Of a stretch of 64,000 nt of DNA, positions 8,034 through 17,194 are shown one piece after another (positions within the stretch are counted from its first letter, which is position 1; every line of letters starts with the position of its first letter). Source of the DNA: Gallintestinimicrobium propionicum (GTDB taxonomy: Bacteria; Bacillota; Clostridia; Lachnospirales; Lachnospiraceae). The DNA lies in contig NZ_JAOQJY010000014.1 of NCBI RefSeq assembly GCF_025567525.1, positions 1 to 64,000 on the forward strand, in the 5' to 3' direction. The notes below the pieces were generated by a model that saw nothing but the letters and a program-made list of their open reading frames with translations, had not been told where the DNA came from and made no database searches. The position numbers were made by a program, and so were the translations under genes.

Positions 8034-8270
8034 ATGGCAGTATCATATAACAAGTTGTTTAAGCTGTTGATAGACAAGAAAATGAAGAAGAAAGAGCTGT
8101 GCGAGCTTGCTGGAGTCAGCGCAAGTACCATTGGGAAAATGGGGCGCGGAGAACCTGTTTCTATTGAAATGGTAGAAAAAATCTGTCTTGCATTAGGATG
8201 TACGGCTGACGATGTGTTGGATTTCATCCCAGAGAGTCCAGATAATGGGATAGCTGATAATGTAGAATAA
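8034..8270 (+). CDS. XRE-type helix-turn-helix regulator
   Basis: 78 residues forming a single Cro/C1-type DNA-binding domain: KLFKLLIDKKMKKKELCELAG, then SASTIGKMGRGEPVSIEMVEKICLALGC, and a short acidic tail. It resembles the YozG-type small regulators. The ATG follows GCAGGAGGCAGAGGCG. It is the first gene of the defence run, 13 nt before brxF, so it probably regulates the BREX/CBASS operon, itself included. The operator was not identified; small XRE proteins of this kind often sit in front of defence loci to limit expression. Confidence 0.88.
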   Translation: MAVSYNKLFKLLIDKKMKKKELCELAGVSASTIGKMGRGEPVSIEMVEKICLALGCTADDVLDFIPESPDNGIADNVE

Positions 8271-8283
8271 GGATGGTGGCCGA

Positions 8284-8706
8284 ATGGGAAGGATAATACA
8301 GTATCGGCTGCTCCAATCCGAAAATCAAACAGGACTGATGAGACCAGTTGTCTACTGTGATGAAAAATACTGCGAAAGTTTACAGCAGGTTTCATTAAAT
8401 GAGAAAATGGCGACTCTGCTCATAAAAATTAAACCGGAACGAAGAACCATGAGGCTTGAAAGATGCTTTCAGGAAGTTCTTACAAATATTCCGGAGAACA
8501 GTTGTATCCGAGACTTTGACGTGCTGTTCAATCCAGCATACAAGATAGATGTACTGCAACTTCTTACAGTTGCGAATCGAAGCAAATCGTTTTCTGTTTT
8601 ATGGCCGGGAACTATGGCAGATGGAAAATTGGTTTATGCGGAAGATGGATATGCGGACTATAAAGAATACGATGTAGAACAATACGACATAACCTGTGTC
8701 GTTTAA
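8284..8706 (+). CDS. brxF: BREX type 3 BrxF-like protein, P-loop not visible
   Basis: 140 residues. The C-terminal two thirds fit BrxF of type 3 BREX: a helix like LNEKMATLLIKIKPERRTMRLERCFQEVL, then FDVLFNPAYKIDVLQLL and WPGTMADGKLVYAEDGYADY near the end. BrxF is usually described as a P-loop protein, but the N terminus here lacks any GxxxxGK[ST]; the expected region reads GLMRPVVYCDEKYCESLQ. It may have lost nucleotide binding or be N-terminally remodelled. It lies between the XRE regulator and brxC, its position in type 3 loci. Confidence 0.75.
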   Translation: MGRIIQYRLLQSENQTGLMRPVVYCDEKYCESLQQVSLNEKMATLLIKIKPERRTMRLERCFQEVLTNIPENSCIRDFDVLFNPAYKIDVLQLLTVANRSKSFSVLWPGTMADGKLVYAEDGYADYKEYDVEQYDITCVV

Positions 8707-8720
8707 GGGAGGATAAAAAA

Positions 8721-11700
8721 GTGAAGTACTCAGACTTGATCAGCTTCAACCCGATTGAGGATGTCATTCAACTTACTACAGCAGATGATGCGAACCGGGC
8801 GAAAGAGTATGTGAAATCTTATGTTATGTCTGATACCATGGCGGCAAATCTGAAAAGCCCGGTATTGGATCAGCTTCAGATGGATGAAGTGGTTGATAAC
8901 AAGGGTGTTCTTGTTGTTGGTAACTATGGTACTGGTAAATCACACTTGATGAGCGTGATTTCTTCTATTGCCAAGGATACGGATAACCTTCAGTATCTCC
9001 AGAATAAAAACTTTGCAAAAGAGATGGAGTGCATCGCAGGCAAGTTTGAAGTACTTCGCATTGAAATCGGCGGCGTAACGATGTCGCTGCGTGAAATTCT
9101 GTTTGGCTTCATTGAAGACGATTTTGCAGCACGAGGAATTGATTTTGAAGTGCCAGATTTTGATACAGTCCGCGATAATAAAAAGCTGATTCGTGATATG
9201 ATGATGGCCTTCTCTGCAATGTATCCAGACAAGGGATATCTGATTGTTGTGGATGAGTTCCTGAGCTATCTGACTTCCCGTGACGAGCGGCAAATTGTCC
9301 TCGACCTTGAGTTTTTCCGCGCACTTGGCGAGATGTGCTCCAAGAGCAAACTGCGTGTGATTTTTGGTGTGCAGGAGAAGATTTTTGATAATCCGCGATT
9401 CAGCTTTGTGTCGGACACACTGAAACATGTGTCTGATCGTTTTACGCAGATTGTCATCACAAAAGAGGCAACATCTTATGTTGTGTCTGAGCGTATCTTG
9501 AAGAAAACGCCTGAGCAGAAAGCTTTGATTCGCAAGCATTTGGAGAAATTCTCAATGCTTTATACCGGTATGTCTTCCCGGATGGACGAGTTTGTAGATT
9601 TATTCCCAATTCATCCGTCCTATATTGATGTGTTCAATAAGATTTACCTGATTGAGAACCGGCATATCCTGAAAAATATCTCTATGACAATTCGCGACAT
9701 TTTTAACCGCGATGTGCCAGAGAATGAGCCGGGCATCATCTCTTTTGATAATTATTGGCCTGCAATCAAATCCAATGGATTACTCAAGAGTGATGTGACC
9801 ATCAACCGCGTTGTTACTGCCAGTGGACAGCTGGAGGATATCATCAACCGTGCGTTCCCTAAGCCCGCATATAAGCCGCTGGCAATTAAAATTATCTATG
9901 CACTGAGTGTCCATCGTCTGACTACGAATGGCTTGGATGTACATTTCGGACTGACGGCAGAGAACCTGAAAGATGACCTTTGCCTGTTCTTGCCGATGCC
10001 GGAGCAGGATGCAGACTTCCTGTTGGCTCTGATTAAAACTACGCTGAAAGATATCATGACCACGGTATCCGGTCAGTTCATTATCTACAACGATGCCAAT
10101 AACCAGTATTACATTGATGTGGATAAGGTCGTTGACTATGATGAGAAGATCAAGCAAAAGGCTTCCATCATGGCAGATGGAGAACTGAATCGCTATTTCT
10201 ATCAGCTGATTTACAGCTGCCTCGATTGGGATGCAAAGCAGTATGTTCCTGGATTTGAGATTTATCAGCGTGACCTAAACTGGGATAGCCATAACATTTT
10301 CCGTGAAGGCTATTTGTTCCTCGGTCTGCCGGGAGAGCGTAGCACTGCGCAGCCGGAACGGGATTTCTATATCCATATTATGCCGCCATACAGCAGCGGC
10401 AGCATTGCTGTGAAAAATTTGGAGGATGAAGTTTATTTCTTCTTCAAATCTACTGCGGAGTTCAAGGAGATTCTGGGTTTCTTCTCTGCTGCCAATGCAC
10501 AGGCACAGATCAGTGAAGGCAAAGATAAGGATGCCTATCTGAGCAAAGCGGCGATGATCCGCAAAAAGCTGATTAAGTATCTGAGTGAAAATAAGAACAC
10601 CTGCTTTGATATCCAGTATAAGGGGCAGAAGCGGCAGATGATCGAAGTGCTCCGTGGACGTTATAACCGAGATATGGATTTTAAGGACACCGTTGATTTG
10701 GCGGCTTCCCTGTGTCTGGATGAATATTTCTGCGGCAAATATCCGGATTGTCCTATGATGAAAACAAAGGTAACTCGGAAAAACATGGCAGAAAATGTAC
10801 GGCAGGCATTTGATTATTTTGCTGGTCGTAAAACGCAGACGGCAACCTTGATGCTCCAGAGCTTTGGCGTTCTGGATGGCGATAAGATTCGACCGGAAGG
10901 TTCCAAGTATGCAGCTTACTACATTGACCAGCTGAAACAGCTGCCGCCGCAGGGCGTTATCAATTATTCGGATATCTTTGATGTCAAATACGATGATCAG
11001 TACGAAGATAAGCATTTCAAGATCAACTATCTTTTTACACCGATCATCTTCCTGTCCATGGTGTATGCGGGCTATGCAACGATGACTCTGCACAATGGCA
11101 CTGTTCTGAGTGCATCGAATCTGGATACTGTACCTCGCATTGGTGTTCTGGACTTGTATGAGTTCAAATATCTGGCACGGCCTGCGCAGATGGCAATGGC
11201 AGAGCTGAAAAAGCTTTTTGATGTGCTGGAAATCAATCCGGTTCTGCTGGACAACCCGAATGACCGTGATGAGGGAGTAAAACAACTGCTGAAAAAAGCG
11301 CAGGAAACGAGCAACTCTGCTGTTCTTGCGAACCAGAAGCTGAACAATGGATTTGAGCTTTGGAATGAACCGCTTGTGGATGCGCAGCATTTGATCGCTA
11401 TGCAGAAAGCCTGTGCAGCAGTTAAGGATGAATTCAGCAATTATTCTGCACGGTTCAATACTCCGGCGAAGCTGAACAACTTCACGCTGACCTTTGAGGA
11501 AATTGATAAGCTGACGGAGCAGATTACACTGATCAAGGCGATTGCGGAATATGTGACTTTCAAAACGGATTGCGCAAACAATGTTTCCTATCTGAGTAAC
11601 ATTGAGTTCATCGACCTTGGCGCAAACTTCAAACAAAAACTGGAAGCTGCAAAAGACGAATTCCGTTCTGCACGCGATAGCATTCTGACCGGTACATCCG

Positions 11701-12395
11701 GAGATGCAGCCGCGCAGAAGGTAAATGCTGCTCTTGAAAAGGTTAAAGAAGAGTATATCGGCATTTATTTTGAAGAACACAAGAAAAAACGCCTGGACAT
11801 TGACGATGCAAAACGACGCGGTAAATTACAGGAGAGTTCCGTACTGGCAAATCTGCGTAAGTTGCGTGGCGTTGAAATCCTTTCGGCAGCCAAACTGACA
11901 AAGATCGAGCAGGACATGGCTAACTTGAAAATCTGCTATGAGCTGACACCGACTGAGCTGAAAACAACTCATATCTGCCCGCATTGCCATTATAACCTTG
12001 GTGATCAAGTGCCGAATGTAGCGGGCCAGCTGGATAATCTGGATATTCGGATTGATGATCTGGTGACGGAGTGGACGCAGACTCTGTTGAATACGATTTC
12101 TGACCCGATTGTGGCAAGCCAAAAAGAGTACCTGAGTGCAGAACAGCAGAAAGCCATTGATGATTTTATTGCATCCGGTACTTTGCCGAAGCGTGTTGAC
12201 GATTTCTTCATCAAGGCGATTCAGGCATTGCTGAAGGGCTTTGAACCTGTGGTAGTGGATGCAAAAGATTTGATGGATAAGCTGACGAAGCTGCCGCCGA
12301 TGGATGAATCTACTTTCAAACAGAAGCTGAATGAGCTGATTGCTGGCTATACCAAGGGCAAAGACGAAGGTAAACTCCGTATTATTGTTAAGTAA
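8721..12395 (+). CDS. brxC: BREX BrxC-type large ATPase (DUF6079)
   Basis: 1224 residues, start GTG after GGAGG. Walker A is GNYGTGKS at residues 67-74, and Walker B is LIVVDEF at about 174-180. The length, the position after brxF and the AAA-type N terminus fit BrxC/PglY, a core BREX protein essential for phage restriction and host methylation in studied systems. A helical region follows, and a CPHC half zinc ribbon lies at about 1086-1089. The gene is moderately GC-rich with even codon use, unlike the AT-rich CBASS genes further on. It probably acts with BrxF, PglXI and PglZ in a DNA-bound complex. Confidence 0.88.
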   Translation: MKYSDLISFNPIEDVIQLTTADDANRAKEYVKSYVMSDTMAANLKSPVLDQLQMDEVVDNKGVLVVGNYGTGKSHLMSVISSIAKDTDNLQYLQNKNFAKEMECIAGKFEVLRIEIGGVTMSLREILFGFIEDDFAARGIDFEVPDFDTVRDNKKLIRDMMMAFSAMYPDKGYLIVVDEFLSYLTSRDERQIVLDLEFFRALGEMCSKSKLRVIFGVQEKIFDNPRFSFVSDTLKHVSDRFTQIVITKEATSYVVSERILKKTPEQKALIRKHLEKFSMLYTGMSSRMDEFVDLFPIHPSYIDVFNKIYLIENRHILKNISMTIRDIFNRDVPENEPGIISFDNYWPAIKSNGLLKSDVTINRVVTASGQLEDIINRAFPKPAYKPLAIKIIYALSVHRLTTNGLDVHFGLTAENLKDDLCLFLPMPEQDADFLLALIKTTLKDIMTTVSGQFIIYNDANNQYYIDVDKVVDYDEKIKQKASIMADGELNRYFYQLIYSCLDWDAKQYVPGFEIYQRDLNWDSHNIFREGYLFLGLPGERSTAQPERDFYIHIMPPYSSGSIAVKNLEDEVYFFFKSTAEFKEILGFFSAANAQAQISEGKDKDAYLSKAAMIRKKLIKYLSENKNTCFDIQYKGQKRQMIEVLRGRYNRDMDFKDTVDLAASLCLDEYFCGKYPDCPMMKTKVTRKNMAENVRQAFDYFAGRKTQTATLMLQSFGVLDGDKIRPEGSKYAAYYIDQLKQLPPQGVINYSDIFDVKYDDQYEDKHFKINYLFTPIIFLSMVYAGYATMTLHNGTVLSASNLDTVPRIGVLDLYEFKYLARPAQMAMAELKKLFDVLEINPVLLDNPNDRDEGVKQLLKKAQETSNSAVLANQKLNNGFELWNEPLVDAQHLIAMQKACAAVKDEFSNYSARFNTPAKLNNFTLTFEEIDKLTEQITLIKAIAEYVTFKTDCANNVSYLSNIEFIDLGANFKQKLEAAKDEFRSARDSILTGTSGDAAAQKVNAALEKVKEEYIGIYFEEHKKKRLDIDDAKRRGKLQESSVLANLRKLRGVEILSAAKLTKIEQDMANLKICYELTPTELKTTHICPHCHYNLGDQVPNVAGQLDNLDIRIDDLVTEWTQTLLNTISDPIVASQKEYLSAEQQKAIDDFIASGTLPKRVDDFFIKAIQALLKGFEPVVVDAKDLMDKLTKLPPMDESTFKQKLNELIAGYTKGKDEGKLRIIVK

Positions 12396-12426
12396 GATAA
12401 AATTGTGAGAAAGCGAGGCGAAGCGT

Positions 12427-13431
12427 GTGCTGATGAATACACCGGAGTATCTCTCCATCATCGAAAATATCAAAAGTGAGATCAAGGCTGCACAATACCG
12501 TGCAACGATTCATGCGAATTCGGATTTGCTACTCCTTTATTATGACATTGGAACGGTTATTAACGAATACAAAACATGGGGAAATAAATTCATTGAAAAT
12601 CTCTCCTATGATATTCAGGTGACTTTCCCGGAGAGAAAAGGGTATTCTGTCCGAAATCTGAAGTACATGGCGAAATTTGCAGCCCGCTTTGCTGACAGAG
12701 AAATTGTGCAAGAGGTGCTTGCACAAATTACTTGGTATCACAATATTGCTTTGATGGATAAGGTTAAAACTGCGGAAGAACATATCTGGTATGCAAATGC
12801 AACGGCACAAAATGGCTGGTCCCGTAATGTTCTTGTTCATCAGATCGAAAGTGGCTTATATCAGCGGCAAGTTCTGGTGGATAAGGTCACGAATTTTGAA
12901 CGCCGTCTGCCATCTCCGCAGAGCGAGCTTGCAGTGCAGACTATGAAAGACCCGTATGTCTTTGATTTCATTCCGTTCCGGGAAGATATGCTGGAGCGGG
13001 ACATTGAGCAGGCATTAGTGCGGGATGTGACCAAGCTGCTTCTGGAACTTGGAACAGGCTTTGCGTTCTTGGGAAATCAGTACCACCTGAATGTTGGCGG
13101 CGATGATTTCTATATCGACTTGCTGTTCTATAACCTGAACCTGCGCTGCTATGTGGTTATCGAACTGAAAACCGGAGAATTCAAGCCGGAATATGCCGGA
13201 CAGCTGAACTTCTACCTGTCAGCGGTGGATGGTATCTTAAAGAAAGAGCAAGATAACCCATCCATTGGCCTGCTCCTTTGCAAGAGCAAGAACAACGTGG
13301 TAGCAGAATACTCCCTCAAGGACATTTCCAAGCCGATTGGAGTGAGCGAATACAAAGTTACCAGTAGCCTGCCAGATGATCTGGAAAAGCAGCTGCCGTC
13401 CGTTGAGGATATCCAGAAACGGATTAAATGA
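12427..13431 (+). CDS. DUF1016 (YhcG-type) PD-(D/E)XK nuclease
   Basis: 334 residues. The N-terminal DUF1016 helical domain (about 5-165) includes GKGYS-like FPERKGYSVRNLKYM and the conserved EIVQEVLAQITWYHNIALMDKV. The C-terminal nuclease domain shows D231 (FYIDLLFYN) and E246-x-K248 (VVIELKTG), the PD-(D/E)XK catalytic set. GTG 12427 is chosen over ATG 12433 because GAGG is 8 nt before it. Such proteins are common accessory genes in restriction and BREX loci. It lies between brxC and pglXI. A 12-bp inverted repeat within its coding sequence recurs directly at its stop codon. Confidence 0.88.
   Translation: MLMNTPEYLSIIENIKSEIKAAQYRATIHANSDLLLLYYDIGTVINEYKTWGNKFIENLSYDIQVTFPERKGYSVRNLKYMAKFAARFADREIVQEVLAQITWYHNIALMDKVKTAEEHIWYANATAQNGWSRNVLVHQIESGLYQRQVLVDKVTNFERRLPSPQSELAVQTMKDPYVFDFIPFREDMLERDIEQALVRDVTKLLLELGTGFAFLGNQYHLNVGGDDFYIDLLFYNLNLRCYVVIELKTGEFKPEYAGQLNFYLSAVDGILKKEQDNPSIGLLLCKSKNNVVAEYSLKDISKPIGVSEYKVTSSLPDDLEKQLPSVEDIQKRIK
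12701..12729. repeat. Inverted repeat inside the DUF1016 gene
   Basis: AAATTGTGCAAG (12701-12712), loop AGGTG, CTTGCACAAATT (12718-12729). It encodes part of the conserved EIVQEVLAQI segment. The same left arm and nearly the same right arm recur at 13431-13459. Confidence 0.8.
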
Positions 13432-13459
13432 AATTGTGCAAGTGCCGCTTGCACAATTT
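13431..13459. repeat. Inverted repeat at the DUF1016 stop codon
   Basis: AAATTGTGCAAG (13431-13442), loop TGCCG, CTTGCACAATTT (13448-13459), a perfect 12-bp stem with a 5-nt loop. It begins at the last base of the DUF1016 stop codon. No T-run follows, so it is unlikely to be a terminator; it fits a binding site, an mRNA processing site or a duplicated piece of the gene. Confidence 0.8.
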
Positions 13460-13484
13460 AGAAAACGAAAGTGAGGAAACAGCT

Positions 13485-16034
13485 ATGGAACGCAGAAAGC
13501 TGACCAAAGAAGATATAGATAAAGTGCGCAACATTGAAGGCTTTCCAATTGGTACAGATGAGGATATCATTGCGCTTTCGGATGCGCCGTTTTATACTGC
13601 CTGCCCGAATCCTTTCATCGAGGATTTTATCAAGGAGTATGGCATTCCGTATGATGAGGCAACAGACGATTATCACAGAGAACCGTTTGCAGCGGATGTG
13701 AGTGAAGGTAAAACAGATCCAATCTACATGGCACACACATATCACACTAAAGTACCGCACAAAGCTATTATGCAGTATATTTTGCATTATACAAAGCCCG
13801 GTGATTTGGTTTTGGATGGCTTTTGTGGTACCGGAATGACCGGTGTTGCTGCACAAATGTGTGGTTGTCCAGATAATGATTTTAGATACAAAATTGAACA
13901 GTTGAATCCCAGTGTTTCCTGGGGCGCACGGAAAGCTATTCTGAATGATCTTTCGCCGTCCGCTACTTTTATTGCTTCAAATTATAATGCTGCGGTCGAT
14001 GGATATGATTTTTCTGAAGAGGCTCATCGTATCGTAGATGCGGCTGAACGTGAATTAGGATGGATGTATTCTACTCATCCTATACAGGAAAATCTCTTGG
14101 GAGAAAAGGCTGTAATAAATTATACTCTTTGGTCTGACGTTTTTTATTGTCCTCATTGTGGGAAGGAAATTGTTTTCTGGAATATTGCCATTGACAGTGA
14201 TGGAAATATGAAAAAGGAGCTTCGATGCGATTCGTGTGGCTCTATCATTAAAAAATCACAATGCGCAAGGGCTAAAGATATACTCATTGACAAGAAAAGC
14301 GGAAAGACCATAGAAATCTCTAAGCAAGTTCCAGTGCTGATTAATTACTCTTATGGTGGCAAACGTTACGATAAAGTACCAGATGCTGAAGATATCGCAC
14401 TCATAGAGAAAATTAAGGAAATGGATACGGATAAATGGTATCCGACAGAGGAGGTTCCATATGGGGAAAAAACTGCTGACCCAATAAAAGCAGGATTTAA
14501 TAAGGTCAATCTTTTCTATACAGAAAGAAATCTCTGCGCACTTGCTTTGATATGGGATATGGCACAAAGAAGTAGGTACAAAAACCAGATAATGTTCTGT
14601 ATAACAGCAGTCCTAATGAAAACGGCATCAAAATTGCACAATGTCGGTATGAAAAAAGGAAAAATCAATTTAGCGGGCGCTATGCCAAATGCATTGTATA
14701 TTCCAAGTATACTGGCAGAAAGAAATATTTTTACACTTGTGAGGGGGAAAATAAAGGATATAGAACCTGTATTTTCTTTCACAAAGAAGGATGAAAATTG
14801 TTGCGTATCATGTGGCTCATCTACGGATTTGCGCATGATTCCCAGCAATTCAATAGATTATATTTTCGTTGATCCTCCTTTTGGCGATAACTTGATTTAT
14901 TCAGAATTGAGTTTTATTTGGGATGCGTGGTTGAGAATCGTCACAAACAATGAGAAAGAGGCAATAATTTGTAGGGCACAAAAAAAGGCACTGTCTGATT
15001 ACCAAGACCTTTTTGAAAAGTGCTTTAGAGAATTTTACAGATGCCTCAAACCAAATCGATGGATAACAATAGAGTTTCATAATAGCAAGAATACGGTATG
15101 GATGGCAATTAATGAAGCAATTCAGAAAGCAGGTTTTGTTGTTTCTTATGTAAAGACCCTCGACAAAGGGCAGGGCAGCTATAATCAGCAGACGGCAAAT
15201 GGAGCAGTAAAACAAGATTTGGCAATTTCGGCGTACAAACCCAAAGAGGAATTTGAACGTAAGTTCTCGGAACAGGCAGGAAGTGAAGAAACAGCTTGGT
15301 TCTTTGTTGGCCAATATTTGGATAATTTGCCTGTGGTTAGCGTCGAAAATAACAAAATACAAATGATTGCGGAAAGGCAAGCCTATTTACTATTTGATCG
15401 TATGGTAGCATACCATATTATGAGAGGTATTCCTGTGCCGTTGGATGCTACCGACTTTTATCGCGGTTTGGATGAAAAGTTCCTAAAACGCGATAATATG
15501 TACTTCTTGCCGGATCAGGTCAATGAGTACGATACCGCTCGTATCACAACCGAAGTGGAGAATATCCAATTTGCGCTATTTGTGACGAACGAAAAGTCTG
15601 CTATTTCTTGGCTGTATCAGCAACTGGATCCGCAGTTCTGTGGTCCGCAGACCTATGCAGAGCTTCAGCCGAAGTTCATGCAGGAAGTCAAAGCTGTGGA
15701 TAAGTATGAGCAGATGCCGGAGCTTGCTACCATTTTGGAAGAGAACTTCCTGCAAGATGAGAATGGCCGCTGGTACATCCCAGATGTGACCAAGGAAGGC
15801 GATCTGGTCAAGTTGCGTGAGAAGAACTTGTGGAAAGAATTTGAAAGCTACATGAACAGCAAGGGCAAGCTGAAGCTATTCCGTTCGGAGGCCATCCGTG
15901 TGGGCTTCTCTCGCCTTTGGAAAGAAAAGAACTATAAAGCCATCGTTGATATCGCCGAGCGTCTGCCGGAGCAGACCATTCAGGAGGATTCCAACCTGCT
16001 GATGTACTATGATATCAGCCTTGGAAGAGTGTAA
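13485..16034 (+). CDS. pglXI: BREX type 3 adenine-specific DNA methyltransferase PglXI
   Basis: 849 residues from the ATG at 13485 (GTGAGGAAACAGCT before it); an upstream in-frame ATG would start inside the inverted repeat. It has SAM motif I DGFCGTGMTG at 111-120 and catalytic motif IV DPPF at 463-466, as in N6-adenine methyltransferases. A zinc-ribbon insertion lies at about 222-251 (CPHC, CDSC). The opening (FYTACPNPFIEDFI) is typical of DUF1156-like methylases found in type 3 BREX. The central part (about 13.86-15.4 kb) is clearly more AT-rich than both ends, suggesting exchange of a recognition segment. In BREX the methylase marks host DNA. Confidence 0.88.
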   Translation: MERRKLTKEDIDKVRNIEGFPIGTDEDIIALSDAPFYTACPNPFIEDFIKEYGIPYDEATDDYHREPFAADVSEGKTDPIYMAHTYHTKVPHKAIMQYILHYTKPGDLVLDGFCGTGMTGVAAQMCGCPDNDFRYKIEQLNPSVSWGARKAILNDLSPSATFIASNYNAAVDGYDFSEEAHRIVDAAERELGWMYSTHPIQENLLGEKAVINYTLWSDVFYCPHCGKEIVFWNIAIDSDGNMKKELRCDSCGSIIKKSQCARAKDILIDKKSGKTIEISKQVPVLINYSYGGKRYDKVPDAEDIALIEKIKEMDTDKWYPTEEVPYGEKTADPIKAGFNKVNLFYTERNLCALALIWDMAQRSRYKNQIMFCITAVLMKTASKLHNVGMKKGKINLAGAMPNALYIPSILAERNIFTLVRGKIKDIEPVFSFTKKDENCCVSCGSSTDLRMIPSNSIDYIFVDPPFGDNLIYSELSFIWDAWLRIVTNNEKEAIICRAQKKALSDYQDLFEKCFREFYRCLKPNRWITIEFHNSKNTVWMAINEAIQKAGFVVSYVKTLDKGQGSYNQQTANGAVKQDLAISAYKPKEEFERKFSEQAGSEETAWFFVGQYLDNLPVVSVENNKIQMIAERQAYLLFDRMVAYHIMRGIPVPLDATDFYRGLDEKFLKRDNMYFLPDQVNEYDTARITTEVENIQFALFVTNEKSAISWLYQQLDPQFCGPQTYAELQPKFMQEVKAVDKYEQMPELATILEENFLQDENGRWYIPDVTKEGDLVKLREKNLWKEFESYMNSKGKLKLFRSEAIRVGFSRLWKEKNYKAIVDIAERLPEQTIQEDSNLLMYYDISLGRV

Positions 16035-16048
16035 AAGGAGCGTTGCCT

Positions 16049-17191
16049 ATGGGGAAGAATGAATCATCTAAAATCAAGAGAACACCAATTCGCGAAGCAG
16101 TAAAACTGCGCTTGTGGGGAATGGCAGCAGGCAGATGCGAAATTTGCAACAAACTGCTGTATTTGGATTCACATTATGGTGATGATGCTAATTTTTCTGA
16201 AAATGCCCACATTCACGCAGTTGGTAAAACAGGACCAAGACATGCTGATGATATGACGCAAGATGAAATAAATAACATAGACAATTTAATGCTTCTTTGT
16301 GCCGAGCATCACCATTTAATAGATACTAAGCCTGAAAACTACCTGTCGGATTTTTTGATTGTACAGAAGAAGGCTCATGAAGACCGGATTCGGAGATTAA
16401 CGGAGATTCAAGATGCTGATTCTTGTAAGGTAGTGACATTCTTCTCAAATATAGATAATGTAGATGTGTTTAATGCAGCATCTGTACTTAGGAGAGCCAC
16501 TGTAAAATGTGGTTTTTATCCAAAACAGGATGACCCAATAGAATTGCATAATGGATCGGTTACAAAATACATACCGTCAAAGGACATTTTTCAATTGCAA
16601 GCATCTGAACTGGAAAACCAGGTCAAGCAGTATTTTGGTAGCATTGTAAAGAAGGAAGATGTTGTTGCATTGTTTGCACTTGCTCCGCAACCACTTCTTT
16701 TTAAATTGGGGTGTTTACTTTGCGATCAATTAAATGTTCGTGTCTTCCAGTGCCATCGTGAGGGAGATAAATGGGCATGGCCAGATGATCAGTCAACAGT
16801 GGATTTTCAAATCCATCAGTCAAAGGCTGATTCTGAAACTGCGGTGGCATTGGTTATTGATTTGAGTGCTGAAATTATTGATCAAAGAATTGAAAATACA
16901 TTGGGCGAAAGATGTTCCATCTATCATCTGACTATTCCGGAGCCAAATCGCGTGTTTGTCAAGAACCCTCAGATTCAAGATAGTTTTGTCCGTACTTTTC
17001 GGCTGGCAATGGAAAGAATAAAGAATGATAATCCTAAGGCAAAGGAAATCTGCTTATTTCCAGCTATGCCAGCATCGCTTGCAGTTCGTGCGGGTATGGA
17101 TATTATGCCCAAGGTGGATTTGCCAGTTAAAATCTATGATCAACTTTCACAGAAAAACAGTTTTGAAGAAACTATAACGATTGGAGGGTAA
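16049..17191 (+). CDS. cap5: CBASS effector Cap5 (HNH nuclease-SAVED)
   Basis: 380 residues from the ATG at 16049 (AAAAGGAG 8 nt upstream). The N-terminal HNH domain has C30-x2-C33, an AHIHAVG segment with the likely catalytic His56, and NLMLLCAEHHH supplying C84 and downstream histidines. The C-terminal SAVED domain (about 150-370) ends with the hallmark LFPAMPASLAVRAG. In known Cap5 proteins, SAVED binds a cyclic dinucleotide made by the partner cyclase, and the HNH domain then degrades DNA. It is the first of three CBASS genes inside the BREX run, 14 nt after pglXI. The exact signal is unknown. Confidence 0.9.
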   Translation: MGKNESSKIKRTPIREAVKLRLWGMAAGRCEICNKLLYLDSHYGDDANFSENAHIHAVGKTGPRHADDMTQDEINNIDNLMLLCAEHHHLIDTKPENYLSDFLIVQKKAHEDRIRRLTEIQDADSCKVVTFFSNIDNVDVFNAASVLRRATVKCGFYPKQDDPIELHNGSVTKYIPSKDIFQLQASELENQVKQYFGSIVKKEDVVALFALAPQPLLFKLGCLLCDQLNVRVFQCHREGDKWAWPDDQSTVDFQIHQSKADSETAVALVIDLSAEIIDQRIENTLGERCSIYHLTIPEPNRVFVKNPQIQDSFVRTFRLAMERIKNDNPKAKEICLFPAMPASLAVRAGMDIMPKVDLPVKIYDQLSQKNSFEETITIGG

Positions 17192-17194
17192 AAG

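Noticed and set aside
10275..11780. Long open frame (about 500 codons) on the minus strand opposite brxC
   Set aside because: Its residues are unlike a folded protein (runs of I, R, F, C), it has no ribosome binding site, and it mirrors codon bias of the strongly supported brxC frame.
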